A stretch of 64,000 bases of DNA from Rehmannia glutinosa (GCA_016081115.2 CM071930.1:37361335-37425334); one strand, 5' to 3'. Counted from the first letter of the stretch, positions 1 through 10,949 are shown. Numbers and translations: made by a program. The notes: a model not told the origin generated them from the sequence alone.

Positions 1-430
1 ATTCGGTTTTCGATATTTCGGTTAGCAGTTAACCGAATCAACCAAATGAACACCCTAGACATAAGGCAGAGGAGGCGCCTTGGATAGACGCTTCTGACTT
101 TCCTTCCTCAGTTTTAGCCTTGAGGACAAGGCTACTTCAAAGGGGTGGAGAGTTGTTACAAATCGATTTGCATGGGTTTCTCGGCGACGAGACATGGCGA
201 TGTTTTGTTTTATGGCAAAAACTTGTATGAGACGGTCTAATGGGCATTATCCATTAGACGAATCCTATATGTAAATAAAATTTGAACCAAACCCAAACCC
301 ATGAAAAAACTCATGTTTTTTGTGCATTGTAGGATCCGTCTCACGAACTGAAGTCCATAAGACGGTCTCACATAAGACCTTCTCTTTTTTAATTAGCGTT
401 ATTTTAATTAATTGTTATTTTATTAGTCGC
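1..430. other. Left-edge non-coding stretch, host DNA flanking the Copia insertion
   Basis: I see no coding exon here on either strand. In particular, the expected last exon(s) of the Mpv17-family gene at 5504-8617 are not recognisable. At 235-259 there is a short hairpin (arms GTCTAATGG and CCATTAGAC), and 333-388 has further AGACGGTCTCAC-type sequence; related palindromes recur at 9923, 10031, 19220 and 53540. The last five bases, GTCGC (426-430), are the left copy of the target-site duplication of the Copia element. Confidence 0.5.
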
Positions 431-625
431 TAATAAACCTGTTACTTTTTCCATGTCAGCATTAGTCAAAGATGACTTTCACAGATTATTCCCTTGGCTA
501 CTATATTAACAAAATGCTTTAGTTTCTGTACATAAGTTTTCTCATTTTTCACAAATGAATAAAGTGATATTTTCTCTCTCTATGATTGTCATCTCTCTCT
601 CTCACTTCTATACCAAGTTCTAATA
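431..625 (+). repeat. 5' LTR of the Ale-like Copia element
   Basis: 195 bp, starting TAATAAACC and ending TTCTAATA. It ends directly before the TGGTATCC primer-binding site. It differs from the 3' LTR at two sites: TTAACAAAA versus TTAGCAAAA, and CTATGATTG versus CTATAATTG. That is about 1 percent divergence, so the insertion is young. Confidence 0.93.
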
Positions 626-638
626 TGGTATCCAGAGC
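626..638 (+). other. Primer-binding site (initiator-Met tRNA type)
   Basis: The sequence TGGTATCCAGAGC directly follows the 5' LTR. The usual plant Copia site is TGGTATCAGAGC, so this copy carries one extra C. It would prime minus-strand cDNA synthesis. Confidence 0.8.
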
Positions 639-668
639 AAATCAGGTTTTCTAAGCTGTGCAATCACA

Positions 669-1649
669 ATGGTGCGGAATCAAAATCGTTTTGCGGCTGT
701 TGCAGCTGGTATCCAACAAACTGGAAATCAACAGGTTATCACCATGGATGATAGCTCAAGTCCTTTCTTCCTTCAAAGTGGTAATCATCCAGGTTTAACA
801 TTGGTCTCTTCTCCTTTAAATAGTTTTAATTACAACACCTGGAGCCGTGCGATGCTCACAGCACTCACTGCCAAAAATAAGATCTGCTTCATTGACGGTT
901 CGTTACCAAAACCTGAAAATGACGATCTGTTAATTGGAGCATGGAAACGTTGTAATAGCATGGTAATTTCATGGTTATTGAATGTTGTGGAACGAGAAAT
1001 TGCAAATAGTTTGGTTTATTATGATACAGCGGTTGAAATTTGGGGCGATCTTCATGATCGTTTTTCGCAAGGCAATGGTCCACGGATTTATCAAATTAAG
1101 CAACAGATGATGGTGTTGCAGCAAGGTTCACTGAGTGTTAATACATACTATACAAAATTGAAGACATTGTGAGATGAATTGAGAGGATTTCAGCCATTAC
1201 CTATCTGTAATTGTGGTGGATTGAAAGCTTGGAATGATTATCACCAATTTGAATATACATTGCAGTTTCTCATGGGCCTGAATGACTCGTACTCTCAAAT
1301 ACGCGCTCAAATTTTGCTTATGGATCCTATGCCTCCTATATCTAAGGTTTTCTCACTTGTGGTTCAGAAAGAAAGGCAACGCATGATTCATCGGGGCATT
1401 TCGGTTTGTAGTGATGGCAAAAATTCCAATGATACTGTTGACTCTGTTTCTGCAGCAATTAAGATGAATAATGGACGCAAGGAAAGAGATAAACCTTTTT
1501 GCACACACTGTCAGCGTGATAACCACACAATAGAAACCTGTTATAAGCTTCATGGTTTTCCACCGGGTTATAATAAAGGCAGAAATGGAAATCAGAAACG
1601 TTATATACGCGGTCAGGTGAAATCAAAATTCTGGTGTGATTGGTACTGA
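669..1649 (+). pseudogene. Copia gag, broken by an in-frame stop
   Basis: Encodes the capsid-type Gag protein of the Ale-like element. The start at 669 gives MVRNQNRF; the conserved N-terminal block FNYNTWSRAM lies at about 828-857. A TGA at 1170-1172 replaces what in the family is normally Trp (context KTL-stop-DEL), and the same frame continues to 1649. A CCHC zinc knuckle (CTHCQRDNHTIETC) lies at about 1500-1541. After 1649 the polyprotein continues in a different frame, so there is also a frameshift near 1620-1640. No functional Gag can be made from this copy without stop read-through. Confidence 0.9.
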
Positions 1650-2944
1650 TAATTCACAGAGGGTTGTTACTGGAGGATCACAAAATACTTTGGTTGATAA
1701 GTTGACTAATAATCAGTGTCAACAACTGATTGCATTACTTAGCTCCCAGCTGCATACTAACTCCACATCTGAAGTCGGCCAACCCACAGCTTCTGTGTCT
1801 TCTTTCAGTGGTATTGACACTAAATCTTTCTGTCTTTCCGCAGTTGCATCTCATCCTATTTCTAAAAGTTCATGGATTATCGATACCGGTGCTACGCATC
1901 ATGTTTGCTGTACCTTATCACTATTTCAATCCTATCATCCTATCTCCACAGCTCATATTTCTCTGCCTACTGGTCATTCTCTAAATGTTCACCATATAGG
2001 CACTATTATCTTTCCTAGTGGCTTGACACTTCATCATGTTCTCTTTGTGCCTGACTTTCATTTTAATATCCTTTCTGTTAGTTCTCTCACTGCACATCAA
2101 AGTTACTCTATTAACTTTCTTGCCCACTCATGTTTTATACAGGATCCTTCAGTGGGCAAGAAGATTGGGATGGGTAGAAGAATAGGTAATCTCTATGTGC
2201 TTGATGAGACTGTAACTCCACAATCCCATTTATCCCCACATATTTCTTGTAATTCAATAGGCGGACATATTTTGTGGCATTCCCGTCTAGGACATCCTTC
2301 TACTCCCTAGATTACATGCTTTAAAAACTGTTCTCAATTTGAATAAGATTGTTGATGACACCCATTGTGTTGTGTGCCCTTTAGCTAAGCAACGTCGATT
2401 AGCTTATACTACTTCTGATTCTCAGAGTTAACAAATTTTTGATTTGATACATTGTGATATTTGGGGGCCCTTTTCTCCTTGCACTACTAAAGGTCATAAA
2501 TATTTTTTGACAATAGTAGATGATCATTCAAGGTTTACTTGGACTTATCTCATGAGAACAAAGGGGGAGGTTGCACATATTCTTCCAGCTTTTATTTCTT
2601 TGATCCACACTCAATTCAACACCACCATAAAATGTATCCGATCCGATAATGGGCCTGAATTTAATCTTCCTAATCTTTTCACCACACATGGGATCATACA
2701 TCAGTTATCTTGTGTGGAGAATCCTCAGCAACATGGCCGAGTTGAACGCAAGCATCAACATTTGCTCAATGTTGCCCGTGCTTTGCTGATTCAACCCCGT
2801 GTTCCTTTGGTTTATTGGGGTGACTGCATACTTACTTGTGTTTTGCTTCCACGTTGCAGCGTGAGCGTCACAAATTCTCTGCCCGAGCCATTAAATGTGT
2901 CTTTCTTGGCTATCCACATGGTTATAAAGGTTACAAAGTGCTAG
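1636..2944 (+). pseudogene. Copia protease and integrase region, frameshifted and internally deleted
   Basis: The protease active-site motif DTGA (SWIIDTGATHH) is at about 1873-1905. The GAG-pre-integrase block LWHSRLGHPS follows at about 2272-2304 and then CVVCPLAKQ, giving the HHCC zinc-binding residues. The integrase catalytic triad is visible: Asp in HCDIWGPF (about 2447), Asp in RSDNGPEF (about 2640) and Glu in GRVERKHQ (about 2737). Defects: a frameshift at about 2307, a TAA at about 2429, and near 2825-2840 a deletion of roughly 50 codons that fuses YWGDCILT to the later block CFASTLQRERHKF. The deletion size is judged against the usual family order, not an alignment. Confidence 0.88.
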
Positions 2945-4848
2945 ATTTGCAGACCAACAATGTTTTTATTAGTCGAAATGTGGTTTTTCATGAGAAAACA
3001 TTCCCTTTCCATGAACTTTTTCAAGCTTCAGATGAGCATGATATTTTCTCCAACTCAGTTTTACCTCTTCCCATTGAGTCAGATACTCATTTTCCATCTT
3101 CCCAGCACACTTCTACATCCAATCCTGTCACTACTCGCTCAGGTCGTGACTCCAAACCACCACATTATCTTAATGAGTATGTCTGTTCTTCTACTTCTTC
3201 CCTTGCCTATCCATTATCACTTTCCTTATCATATGACAAACTCTCACCCTCACATAGAGTTTTTACTCTGGCTCTAACTTCCATCAAAGAGCCTCATTCC
3301 TTCTCTCAAGCTGTAACAATTCCTGAGTGGCGTGCAGCAATGCAGACAGAATTAGATGCTCTTGCTGCCAACAACACTTGGACCTTGACTACATTACCTC
3401 CTGCAAAAAATGCAGTCTTGTGTAAGTGGGTTTATCGGATTAAATATAATTCTGATGGAAGTATTGAACGCTATAAAGCACGGCTTGTTGCAAAGGGATA
3501 CACCCAACAAGAGGGTATTGATTACTTTGACACATTCTCTCCCGTTGCTAAGCTCACTACAGTGAAGTTGCTGTTTGCTATTGCAGCGGTTAAAGGGTGG
3601 CATTTAGTTCATCTTGATGTTAATAATGCTTTTCTACACGGTGATCTCAAGGAGGAGGTGTACATGACTTTACCTCCGGGGCTTCGTTGACAGGGGGAGC
3701 AATCTTTTCCTCCTAGTACAGTTTGTAAATTACAAAAGTCCTTGTACGGTCTTAAGCAAGCATCTCGCCAATGGAATGCCAAGTTTACTAGTGCTCTTTT
3801 CGCTCGAGGATTTAAGCAGTCAGCTGGGGATCATTCTCTTTTTACACTCATTGAAGGAGATTCTTTTGTTGCTTTGGTTGTCTATGTCGATGACATTGTT
3901 CTTGCTAGCAATGATATGCAAGCTATCACTCATCTTAAAGAATTTCTTTCTGCTCAGTTCAAATTGAAAGACCTTGGTACATTAAAAAATTTTCTCGGTC
4001 TTGAGGTTGCTCGTAATTCGAAGGGGATTGCTGTTTGTCAACGTAAATATGCGTTGGAACTTCTTGACGAAGCTGGACTTCTTGGATGTAAGCCTTGCTC
4101 AACTCCAATGGATTACAATTTGAAATTGTCTAGAGATGATGGTGATCTTCTCTCTGACCCAGCTTCATATCGGCGACTAATTGGACGTCTCCTTTATTTG
4201 TCCTTGACCGGGCCTGATCTTACTTATGCCGTTAATCGGCTTAGTCAATTTGTTAGCGCGCCTCGCACTTCACAGCTACACGCTGCGCATCGTGTTCTGC
4301 GTTAAGTTAAAGGCACCATAGGGCTTGGGTTATTCTTTTCCAGTTCCTCGAGTTTGGAAGTGACTGGATTCGCTGATGCTGATTGGGCGTCTTGCCCCGA
4401 TACTCGTTGCTCAGTTACTGGTTATTGCATTTTTTTTGGATCTTCACTTCTGTCCTGGAAGTCAAAGAGACAACACACGGTTTCTCGCTCTACTGCGGAA
4501 GCCGAATATCGCTCTCTTGCTCATATTACATGTGAATTGGTTTGGCTACGCTCTCTCTTACTGGATTTTCATATCCTTCATTCGAAACCCATGGTTGTTT
4601 TTTGTGATAATGAAGCTGCTATACACATTGCTTCTAATCCGGTCTTCCACGAGCGCACCAAACATATAGAAATTGACTGCCACATCGTTCGGGAAAAGTT
4701 GCAGCAGGGTCTCATTAAGTTGCTTCATGTCTCTTCTCATGGACAGCTTGCAGATTTGCTGACCAAGGCACTATCACCCACTGTTTTTCAGGCATTCTTG
4801 GACAAGATGGGTTTATTGAATCTTTATTCCCATCTTGAGGGGGAGTAA
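2836..4848 (+). pseudogene. Copia reverse transcriptase and RNase H, with two in-frame stops
   Basis: The RT starts at WRAAMQTELDAL (about 3328), with KWVYRIKYNSDGS and RYKARLVAKGYTQ blocks and the catalytic YVDD at about 3883-3894. RNase H follows: DADWASCPDTRC at about 4374, STAEAEYRSL at about 4492, and CDNEAAIHIASNP at about 4600. The ORF ends at a TAA (4846-4848) that overlaps the first bases of the 3' LTR. A TGA at 3688 and a TAA at 4303 (family residue usually Tyr, context VLR-stop-VKG) interrupt one otherwise open frame. Confidence 0.93.
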
Positions 4849-5040
4849 TAAACCTGTTACTTTTTCCATGTCAGCATTAGTCAAAGATGACTTTCACAGA
4901 TTATTCCCTTGGCTACTATATTAGCAAAATGCTTTAGTTTCTGTACATAAGTTTTCTCATTTTTCACAAATGAATAAAGTGATATTTTCTCTCTCTATAA
5001 TTGTCATCTCTCTCTCTCACTTCTATACCAAGTTCTAATA
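4846..5040 (+). repeat. 3' LTR of the Ale-like Copia element
   Basis: 195 bp, starting directly after the purine tract GAGGGGGAG and ending TTCTAATA, followed by the target duplication GTCGC. It is 193/195 identical to the 5' LTR by direct comparison. Confidence 0.93.
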
Positions 5041-5503
5041 GTCGCCGAATTTTAAGTAATTGTTTAGTTGCTGAATTCCGAGAGTTGCAATAGAATAGAA
5101 TTTGATTGTTTAATTTAGTCTTTAAAATGGATTAGGATTCCTTTTCAAGTTAGGATTCAGTTTTCTAGTTTAGTTATTTCCTAGTTCAATTAGGATTCAG
5201 TTATCTCTTATTATTCGGCTCTAAGCCCGCAGGTTAGGTCAAGAGTTTATTTAAATACGAGAATTGTAATTGAGATGAGATACTTTTGAGAAGAATTAAT
5301 ATTGCGGCTAATAGCTGGGACGGAGGAATTCTCCATAGAAGTTTTATAACTGTTCATATTTACATCTCGTTACTTTTTTGCCAAACTTGTGGGTTTATTT
5401 TTGACGGAATTACCCTGGACTTTATCGCAATAAAAATTATTATATTAAAATTTTGGATAATGTTATCAAGCAGCTGAAATTGTAAAAAAAATCAAAAAAT
5501 TAC
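5041..5503. other. Intron-like or old LTR-like DNA between the Copia element and Mpv17 exon 4
   Basis: No exon is recognisable. The right copy of the Copia target duplication (GTCGC) is at 5041-5045. The stretch has repeated TTAGGATTC words (about 5133-5205), a TATA-like TTTAAATA near 5250 and then GAGAATTGTAATTGAGATGAG, a composition reminiscent of a decayed solo LTR, but no terminal repeats or duplication could be defined. If the Mpv17 gene continues beyond the left edge, this is part of its intron 4. Confidence 0.35.
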
Positions 5504-8500
5504 CTGGTCAAGGAGAAGCCGCAAGAAAGCATCAGAAGTTCCATGGGCTGTGACCAATTTACTCAGAGACAAATACCTAAATGTGTAACAAGAGAAATGA
5601 ATTCAAGTCTGCAAGATATTAAAATACTTGGTCAATACTGAGAGCTCTCAAAAGAAACTATTAAAGCTACCCAGTATTGTCAAAAACTTCATTGTGATTT
5701 AATGAATATTTTCACAGAAAAACGAAAACATAATAATATGAATAGTAAGGTTCAAAATCTACTGAATAGATGCTTGTGAAGCTTCATTGAGCTAACAGGA
5801 ACAACAAAATACAATAATCCAAGTTGTATACTCATTATGGCTCATACAACTTTTAGAGCCAAGCTTGATTGAGCGATCCATTACTTAATTTGCATGATCC
5901 TCACAAGCTTAAACCTTCTATCAGTAACCATGCAGAATCCACCAATGTCAATTTATGAGTGATCTTTAGTTTATAGCACCATACTGAAAAGAGGATTCCC
6001 CTACTGAAGTCTAAATGTTGCAGTAAAAGTCTTGTCATAGTCCAAGAAACGTTAAGCGAGAAAATGACACGATACTCTAACGAGTAGCACAAAGTTTACT
6101 GGAATTAGCAATTTGTAATGAGTTTTGCTCCAGTAAAACATTTCAATGAGTACGAAGCAAGTATCATTTGTATCCTTCCCATGTGCAGTAATATAATTGT
6201 GCTTTACGTAAGGTTAGAAATGAGAAACTGTTGCAGGTAGCTATAATGGACGTACAATTTTCTAATGGATTTGTAAAACACATCATCTGAACCACTCTGG
6301 ATTTGATATGAAGTCAGAAGAATGAATAGCATGAGATTTCATATTCAACCTCAAAAGATTATCAGACGCATGGCCATCACAAAAACAACATAAATAGATT
6401 ATTTGCGCTATAGTGTATATTAAACATTTGCTTGGGCATGATAACCCAAAATTTTTCAAGACATTACCAGAAATGCAATGTTGGACCAACCAAAACCAGC
6501 CCCAACAGTGTGAAAATGAATGTCCGCTTCATGTCTAGAGATGGTACTTGATCAATCAAAAGCTGAGGTACATCATAGGAAACATCAACTAACTGAAAAG
6601 AATAACTGGTCCAAACATAATCCAAGCTAGATATAGGAAAGAAACATATAGAGATAGTTAATTATGAAGCATGATCAAGCCCCCTAGTCCAACTAAATTA
6701 TATGGTACTTCCAAGTTCCAGCTTGACTTCAAGTTCTATCATCACAAAACGCCATGAGAGGGACTTTAGAACTATTGTATCATATATTGGTAAGCAAGAG
6801 GATGCAAACATTATGTGGAGCATTTTGTGAAACAAGACCATAAATGTCGTTTTTGAATTATAATAGCAGGTATTTGTAAAATAAACATCTAAATCACCAG
6901 GATATGCAAACAAAAAACGAGACAAACAAAAGAGATTAGGTAAACATTCTATAGAGTTCAGTAATTTTTCTTTTCCTTTTCCAAATGCTTTTAAGATAAG
7001 CCAGGTTCAACTGGATGGCAATAAAAGGTCTATCTTTAACCATGATCATCTAAAAAATACACACAGCAGTGAGAAGTTGTATCTGCCTTCAATATATTAA
7101 CCAAAACATATTTTTTCAAGTATGTAGAAATTGGTTGAAACTACTTCTCTCACGAGTTAACTGCAAAGTAGAAGACTGTCCGAAGATTCTGTAAACAACT
7201 TTTAAACCCCCTAGATTATATACTACACGTCTCCCTCATATACAATTCTTTACTAGAAGTGCATGAGTCAATTGATAACCAAAACTACCAGCAAGGAGAT
7301 CACAGAGTTGAAACAATACCATAGGACAATTTCATGCTTGTGTTAAGCATAGGACTCAACCACTGGGAAAAACTCATGCTTCATTAATATCTGTCGCCAA
7401 TATATTATCAGCTTGTCTTTCGCCTCCAATTAAAGACGTTGTAACACAACTCGTGAAAATGCCTTTATACAGTCAAGGATTAGCAATGTATCACCATTCT
7501 GAGTGACCACATATGCGTCTTTTTTTTTAATTACAATTTATCATTTTTTAAAGAATCCAGAATTCCCCGAGTTTTCCGGCTGCAACATCACAAAATGGTA
7601 CTTTTACTCAGTTCATCACCACGGGAAAGAATTGCATTAATTTAAACTACATTCCTATTATACATTGTATGATGTAAATCAAAGGGACGTGGGTAGTTTA
7701 CCTGACAGATCAAATCACCAACAAAAGTTAAAAATGCTGAAGTAACAGCTTTTGTCATCACTGGATAGCTGGCAAGAAGAGACAGGTACCTGCATAGAAA
7801 AATGAGAATCAAGATGAACGTAAAATCTTTTTATCATTAATTAGCAAGAAGCTAATCAGCACAGCTTGTGGCAAGAAATTCAGCTCCTGGCATATGTCAC
7901 AATATTCCAATCAGAAGAAGGACCAAATTCACACGGATAAACTTCTACGGTCACAGTCTATTGTTAAGCATCAAGGTGTGCAAAATCTTAGCAATAAAAC
8001 TCTGTCCAATCTCAAATGCCACAGTCAGACTTAAGAGACAAGAAGTTTGTGCGGAAACATGAACAATGCCGTTTGGAACCTTTTCATGATTACATAAAAT
8101 AAAATGATCCAATTAAGAGTACATCTTTTTCCAACATTTACACATGCAATCAATCAAATGGGCGGATAGTTCATGACTCCTAAATATATTACATATGTAC
8201 AGAATACAACATTTAAAATTACAAAAATCTTTACCATGAAAGCAATGACCGGTTACTTCCACCAGCCCCACCACCGAAGCTGCCACCTCCACCACCAGAA
8301 CTTCCGTTGCCGGAACCTCCAAACCCGCCACCGGATTTACCACCGGAGCCGCCACCGCTTGAAACTCGGAAAGAGCGAAGACCCAACTGCGGAAACCCGA
8401 ATTGTTGACGACCAACTACTTTAAACCCATTTGCAGAAGGCAAAGGAATTTTAGTCTGACAACTCGCAAAGCTTCTTTTCAGGTGAATTGGGTTGCACAC

Positions 8501-8617
8501 TGCAATCCTGCTGTTCGTATTGATATGGCAAGTAGATGTGCTACTGGACGTGCGAGAGAAAACTGCCCATCTGAAGAAATGATGAGATTTTCGGGTCAGC
8601 GGTTTCGTAAACATCAT
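5504..8617 (-). CDS. Mpv17/PMP22-family membrane protein, probably plastid-targeted; four exons, 3' end missing
   Basis: Small integral membrane protein of the Mpv17/PXMP2 family; the family is linked to channels in organelle membranes, but the plant member's substrate is not known. Coding exons: 8617-8235, 7789-7702, 6562-6468, 5576-5504. All junctions are GT-AG and the phases join exactly: SLLSW/YLSLLASYPVMTKAV, GDLICQ/LLIDQVPSLD, GPTLHFW/YLSLSKLVTAHG, ending RLLLDQ with a donor. The start at 8617 gives MMFTKPLTRK, a basic Ser-rich leader that looks like a transit peptide, then a Gly/Ser-rich linker before the Mpv17 domain. The frame is open upstream to 8755, but that extension runs into the inserted MITE. 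The family's C-terminal third (usually beginning FVFAPIF) is absent, so the last exon lies left of the window beyond the Copia element, or has been lost. Confidence 0.9.
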
Positions 8618-8700
8618 CGTTTTGCCTTTTCTTCTTAAAATGTTTAATGCTTCCAAGGAGAATGTAGGGCTTGAGGTTTTGGAGACGGCAAAATGCAAAA

Positions 8701-9798
8701 GGGTGGCATTATTTGTACCCAATATCTGATAAATACACCTCAATTTTACGTACACCCCACCATTATTTTATAAACCTATTTAATTACTTAATACACCCTA
8801 CTTATATTTCCAATTTTACCCTCCAAGAAAAAAAACCCTAACTTAACATACCCCACAAAATTCTTATACCCCACAACTATTTCTCTTTCATTTACCCCAA
8901 ATCTCACACCCCAATCTTAAACCAAAAGATGTTAACATATTTTAGGAGGAAGAAGAATAGAAGAAATGGGGCGGAGGAGGAGGCGGCGGTGGCCTCATCG
9001 GCGGCCGCACCTAATGAAGAGGTATGTATGTTTTTTTTATTTTTTTATTTCATTATTTTGGTGTGGTGGCTTTAGTTGAGGGGTCGAATACAAAAACTCG
9101 TTCGTTATGCAATTCGACAGAAATAACAAGTTCATGTGTAATGCCTAACAAGGTTGTAGCAAATCTTGAGCTTGAGTCAGTTTGTGAAGAGGTTAAAACT
9201 ATGCACGATCGTGCCTAGTATTTTCCTAAGGCACGACAATTTTTTTTTTTAAATTGAGTCACGATCGTGCCTAATCAAAATATATGGCACGATCGTGCCT
9301 AATTATAATACATGGTACGATCGTGCCTCAATTTAATTCATGGCACGACCGTGCCTAACTTTTTTGATCGTGCCATGTAGAAAATTGATATGATCGTGCC
9401 ATGGCGAAATTTGTGCGTGCGGTGCGCGATCCAGTCGAAATTTTGAACAGGAAAAACATGAAAAATAGGAAAAATATGATACTTAAATACTATATAAGCA
9501 ATATACTATTAAGATTCTTACATTATTGTTGTCGATGAATTTATTCGGGTCCATATTTGCAGCAATGTGGTTGGTGAAAAATTAGGGTTCCGAATTTTTT
9601 TTATAAAGATTTTGTAGATAGAAGAATAATGAGAGAGGGTGTAAGGAAGAAGAATATAAGTTTAAAAAAGAGTTTAAGGGGTGTATTTATAATGTTTTAT
9701 GTTATTAAGGGTATCATAGTCATTTTAACTAATGACATTTTTCTAAATATTGGGAGTGGAGTGTATTTATCAAATATTGGGTGCAAATAGCGCCACCC
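8701..9798. mobile_element. Mutator-like MITE (non-autonomous, 1098 bp)
   Basis: The ends form a terminal inverted repeat of about 38 bp with a few mismatches: GGGTGGCATTATTTGTACCC at 8701 and, reading inward from 9798, GGGTGGCGCTATTTGCACCC, both continuing AATATNTGATAAATACAC. The flanks AATGCAAAA (8692-8700) and AATGCTAAA (9799-9807) are a 9-bp duplication with one mismatch, as expected for Mutator-like elements. Inside are a plus-strand ATG followed by Arg-rich codons and a GTATGT donor (about 8967-9030), and a minus-strand ATG (MDPNKFIDNN, about 9573-9543) followed by a GTAAG donor. It looks like an internally deleted derivative that kept the first exons of two convergent genes. No transposase is present. 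Confidence 0.88.
9203..9400. repeat. Array of GGCACGATCGTGCC palindromes
   Basis: Copies, some with one change, are at about 9203-9214, 9260-9271, 9286-9299, 9314-9327 and 9342-9355, with half copies GATCGTGCC at 9366-9374 and about 9392-9400. Spacing is about 27-28 bp for the central ones, separated by AT-rich sequence. The array lies wholly inside the MITE. Such internal palindromes could be transposase or host-factor binding sites; that is inference. Confidence 0.85.
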
Positions 9799-9922
9799 AA
9801 TGCTAAATTTGTGTTAGGAACAGATTTGCCGCAAAAAGGGGAAAAAGAATCGAATCTTTTTTATTTCGTTAATTTGAAAAATTAGAATACCAAATAAGAA
9901 TGAGAAGATCTCCTGTCAAACG

Positions 9923-9948
9923 GTCTAACGGATCTAAATCCATTAGAC
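9923..9948. repeat. Short hairpin (GTCTAACGGAT / ATCCATTAGAC)
   Basis: Two 11-bp arms, one mismatch, with a 4-bp loop, in the short non-coding gap between the MITE and the Ulp1/FAR1 element. It is a variant of the palindromes at 235, 10031, 19220 and 53540. Confidence 0.6.
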
Positions 9949-10027
9949 GGATCTAACTCTAACCTAACCCCAGCGATCCACTCCCGTAAACGATGCAATT
10001 AATTAAAAACAAAAAAATTATATGATT

Positions 10028-10949
10028 CCGTCTCACGGATCTAGATCCGTGAGATGGAGCCCCAAACCCGTACCCGAAACCTGCTACCCATGGATCAGAA
10101 CTACTCAGCCCCAACTTGCCCCTATTTTCTCTCTCTATCATAATTTCTCTTTCTATTCTCTCTCTCTTCGAAATCTCTCTCTCTCTCTCTTCGAAACAGC
10201 CACCACCCCCGCAAACCCTCGCCCATGTCTTTGAAACCGTCGATTAACCTCTTGAAACCATCCGTTCTCTCGCTATTTTTGTGATTTCCGTGCGCATGTG
10301 TTGATATTGATCATAGTGATTCGAAGTTTGAAAACAAAACCAAGTATTCCTTCAATTTCTGTAATTTTTTCATTCGTTTTTTTTAGTTCTCTTCGATTCT
10401 TTTTATTTCGAAAGTTGCTTCATGGATTTTTTGGTTCTCTAAACCGTGTATTGTAGGTTTTAAATTTGATTTGAGCATTTAATTTTTGTATGTTAGGGAT
10501 TAAATTTTAGTTCGTATTTTGTTAGGGTTTATTTTGAGCATGTATTTTTCATCTGAAGTGTATACTATGAGTTTAATTCTAGCATGTGTTTTAGATGTAT
10601 TTTAGGTTTGTGTAGTTCGCATACGAAGTACCATTGTGTTTATGAAGTTCTTATGTAAATGTATAATATCAGTTTTGACCTTACAAGTATTACTTTTGGT
10701 CGTAAATGTATCAGTTGTTGTAAACAAAGTATTACATGTGTTTTACATGTATTTCAGGGTTATGTATTTCATATGTAAATTTTATAGTACCAGTTTTACC
10801 CATACAAGTATTACTTTTGGTCGTAAAAGTTTCAGTTGTTGTAAACAAAGTATTACATGTGTTTTTTATTATGTTGTTTACATAATTTTGTAATACTATG
10901 AAAAGTATCACTTTTTATATAACAAGTATCACTTTTTATATAAAAAGTA
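10028..10949 (+). repeat. Direct repeat, copy 1 (promoter/leader-like segment)
   Basis: Starts with CCGTCTCACGGATCT, a 24-bp perfect palindrome at 10031-10054, then GAGCCCCAAACCCGTACCCG, CT-rich tracts (CTCTCTCT, about 10127-10195), and AT-rich intron-like sequence with AGTATTACTTTTGGTCGTAAA words. It is followed by the Ulp1-like gene, so it probably contains that gene's promoter and 5' leader. A close copy lies at 19220-20134 in the same orientation. Confidence 0.85.

Larger units (their letters stand above)
431..5040 (+). mobile_element. Ale-like Ty1/Copia LTR retrotransposon, full-length but coding-defective
   Basis: The element is 4610 bp with two 195-bp LTRs that differ at only two positions. 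It is flanked by the 5-bp duplication GTCGC (426-430 and 5041-5045). A primer-binding site close to the initiator-Met tRNA 3' end follows the 5' LTR, and a purine tract (GAGGGGGAG, 4837-4845) abuts the 3' LTR. The order gag, protease, integrase, RT, RNase H is that of Copia; small size and short LTRs fit the Ale/Retrofit lineage, though lineage is inferred from size and gag style only. LTR ends are TA...TA rather than TG...CA. It lies downstream of exon 4 of the Mpv17-family gene, so it may sit in that gene's next intron. The reading frame is broken by at least four stops, two frameshifts and a deletion. Confidence 0.95.

Noticed and set aside
8113..8424. Overlapping short open frames on both strands in Mpv17 exon 1
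   Set aside because: They are other-frame readings of the Gly-rich exon; only the minus frame that splices into YLSLLASYPV is supported.
9203..9400. CRISPR-like array
   Set aside because: The repeats are palindromic, short and irregular, and the genome is that of a plant; they lie inside a MITE.
10636..10893. 85-residue open frame in the direct repeat
   Set aside because: It is composed of translated AGTATTACTTTTGGTCGTAAA repeats in AT-rich leader/intron sequence.
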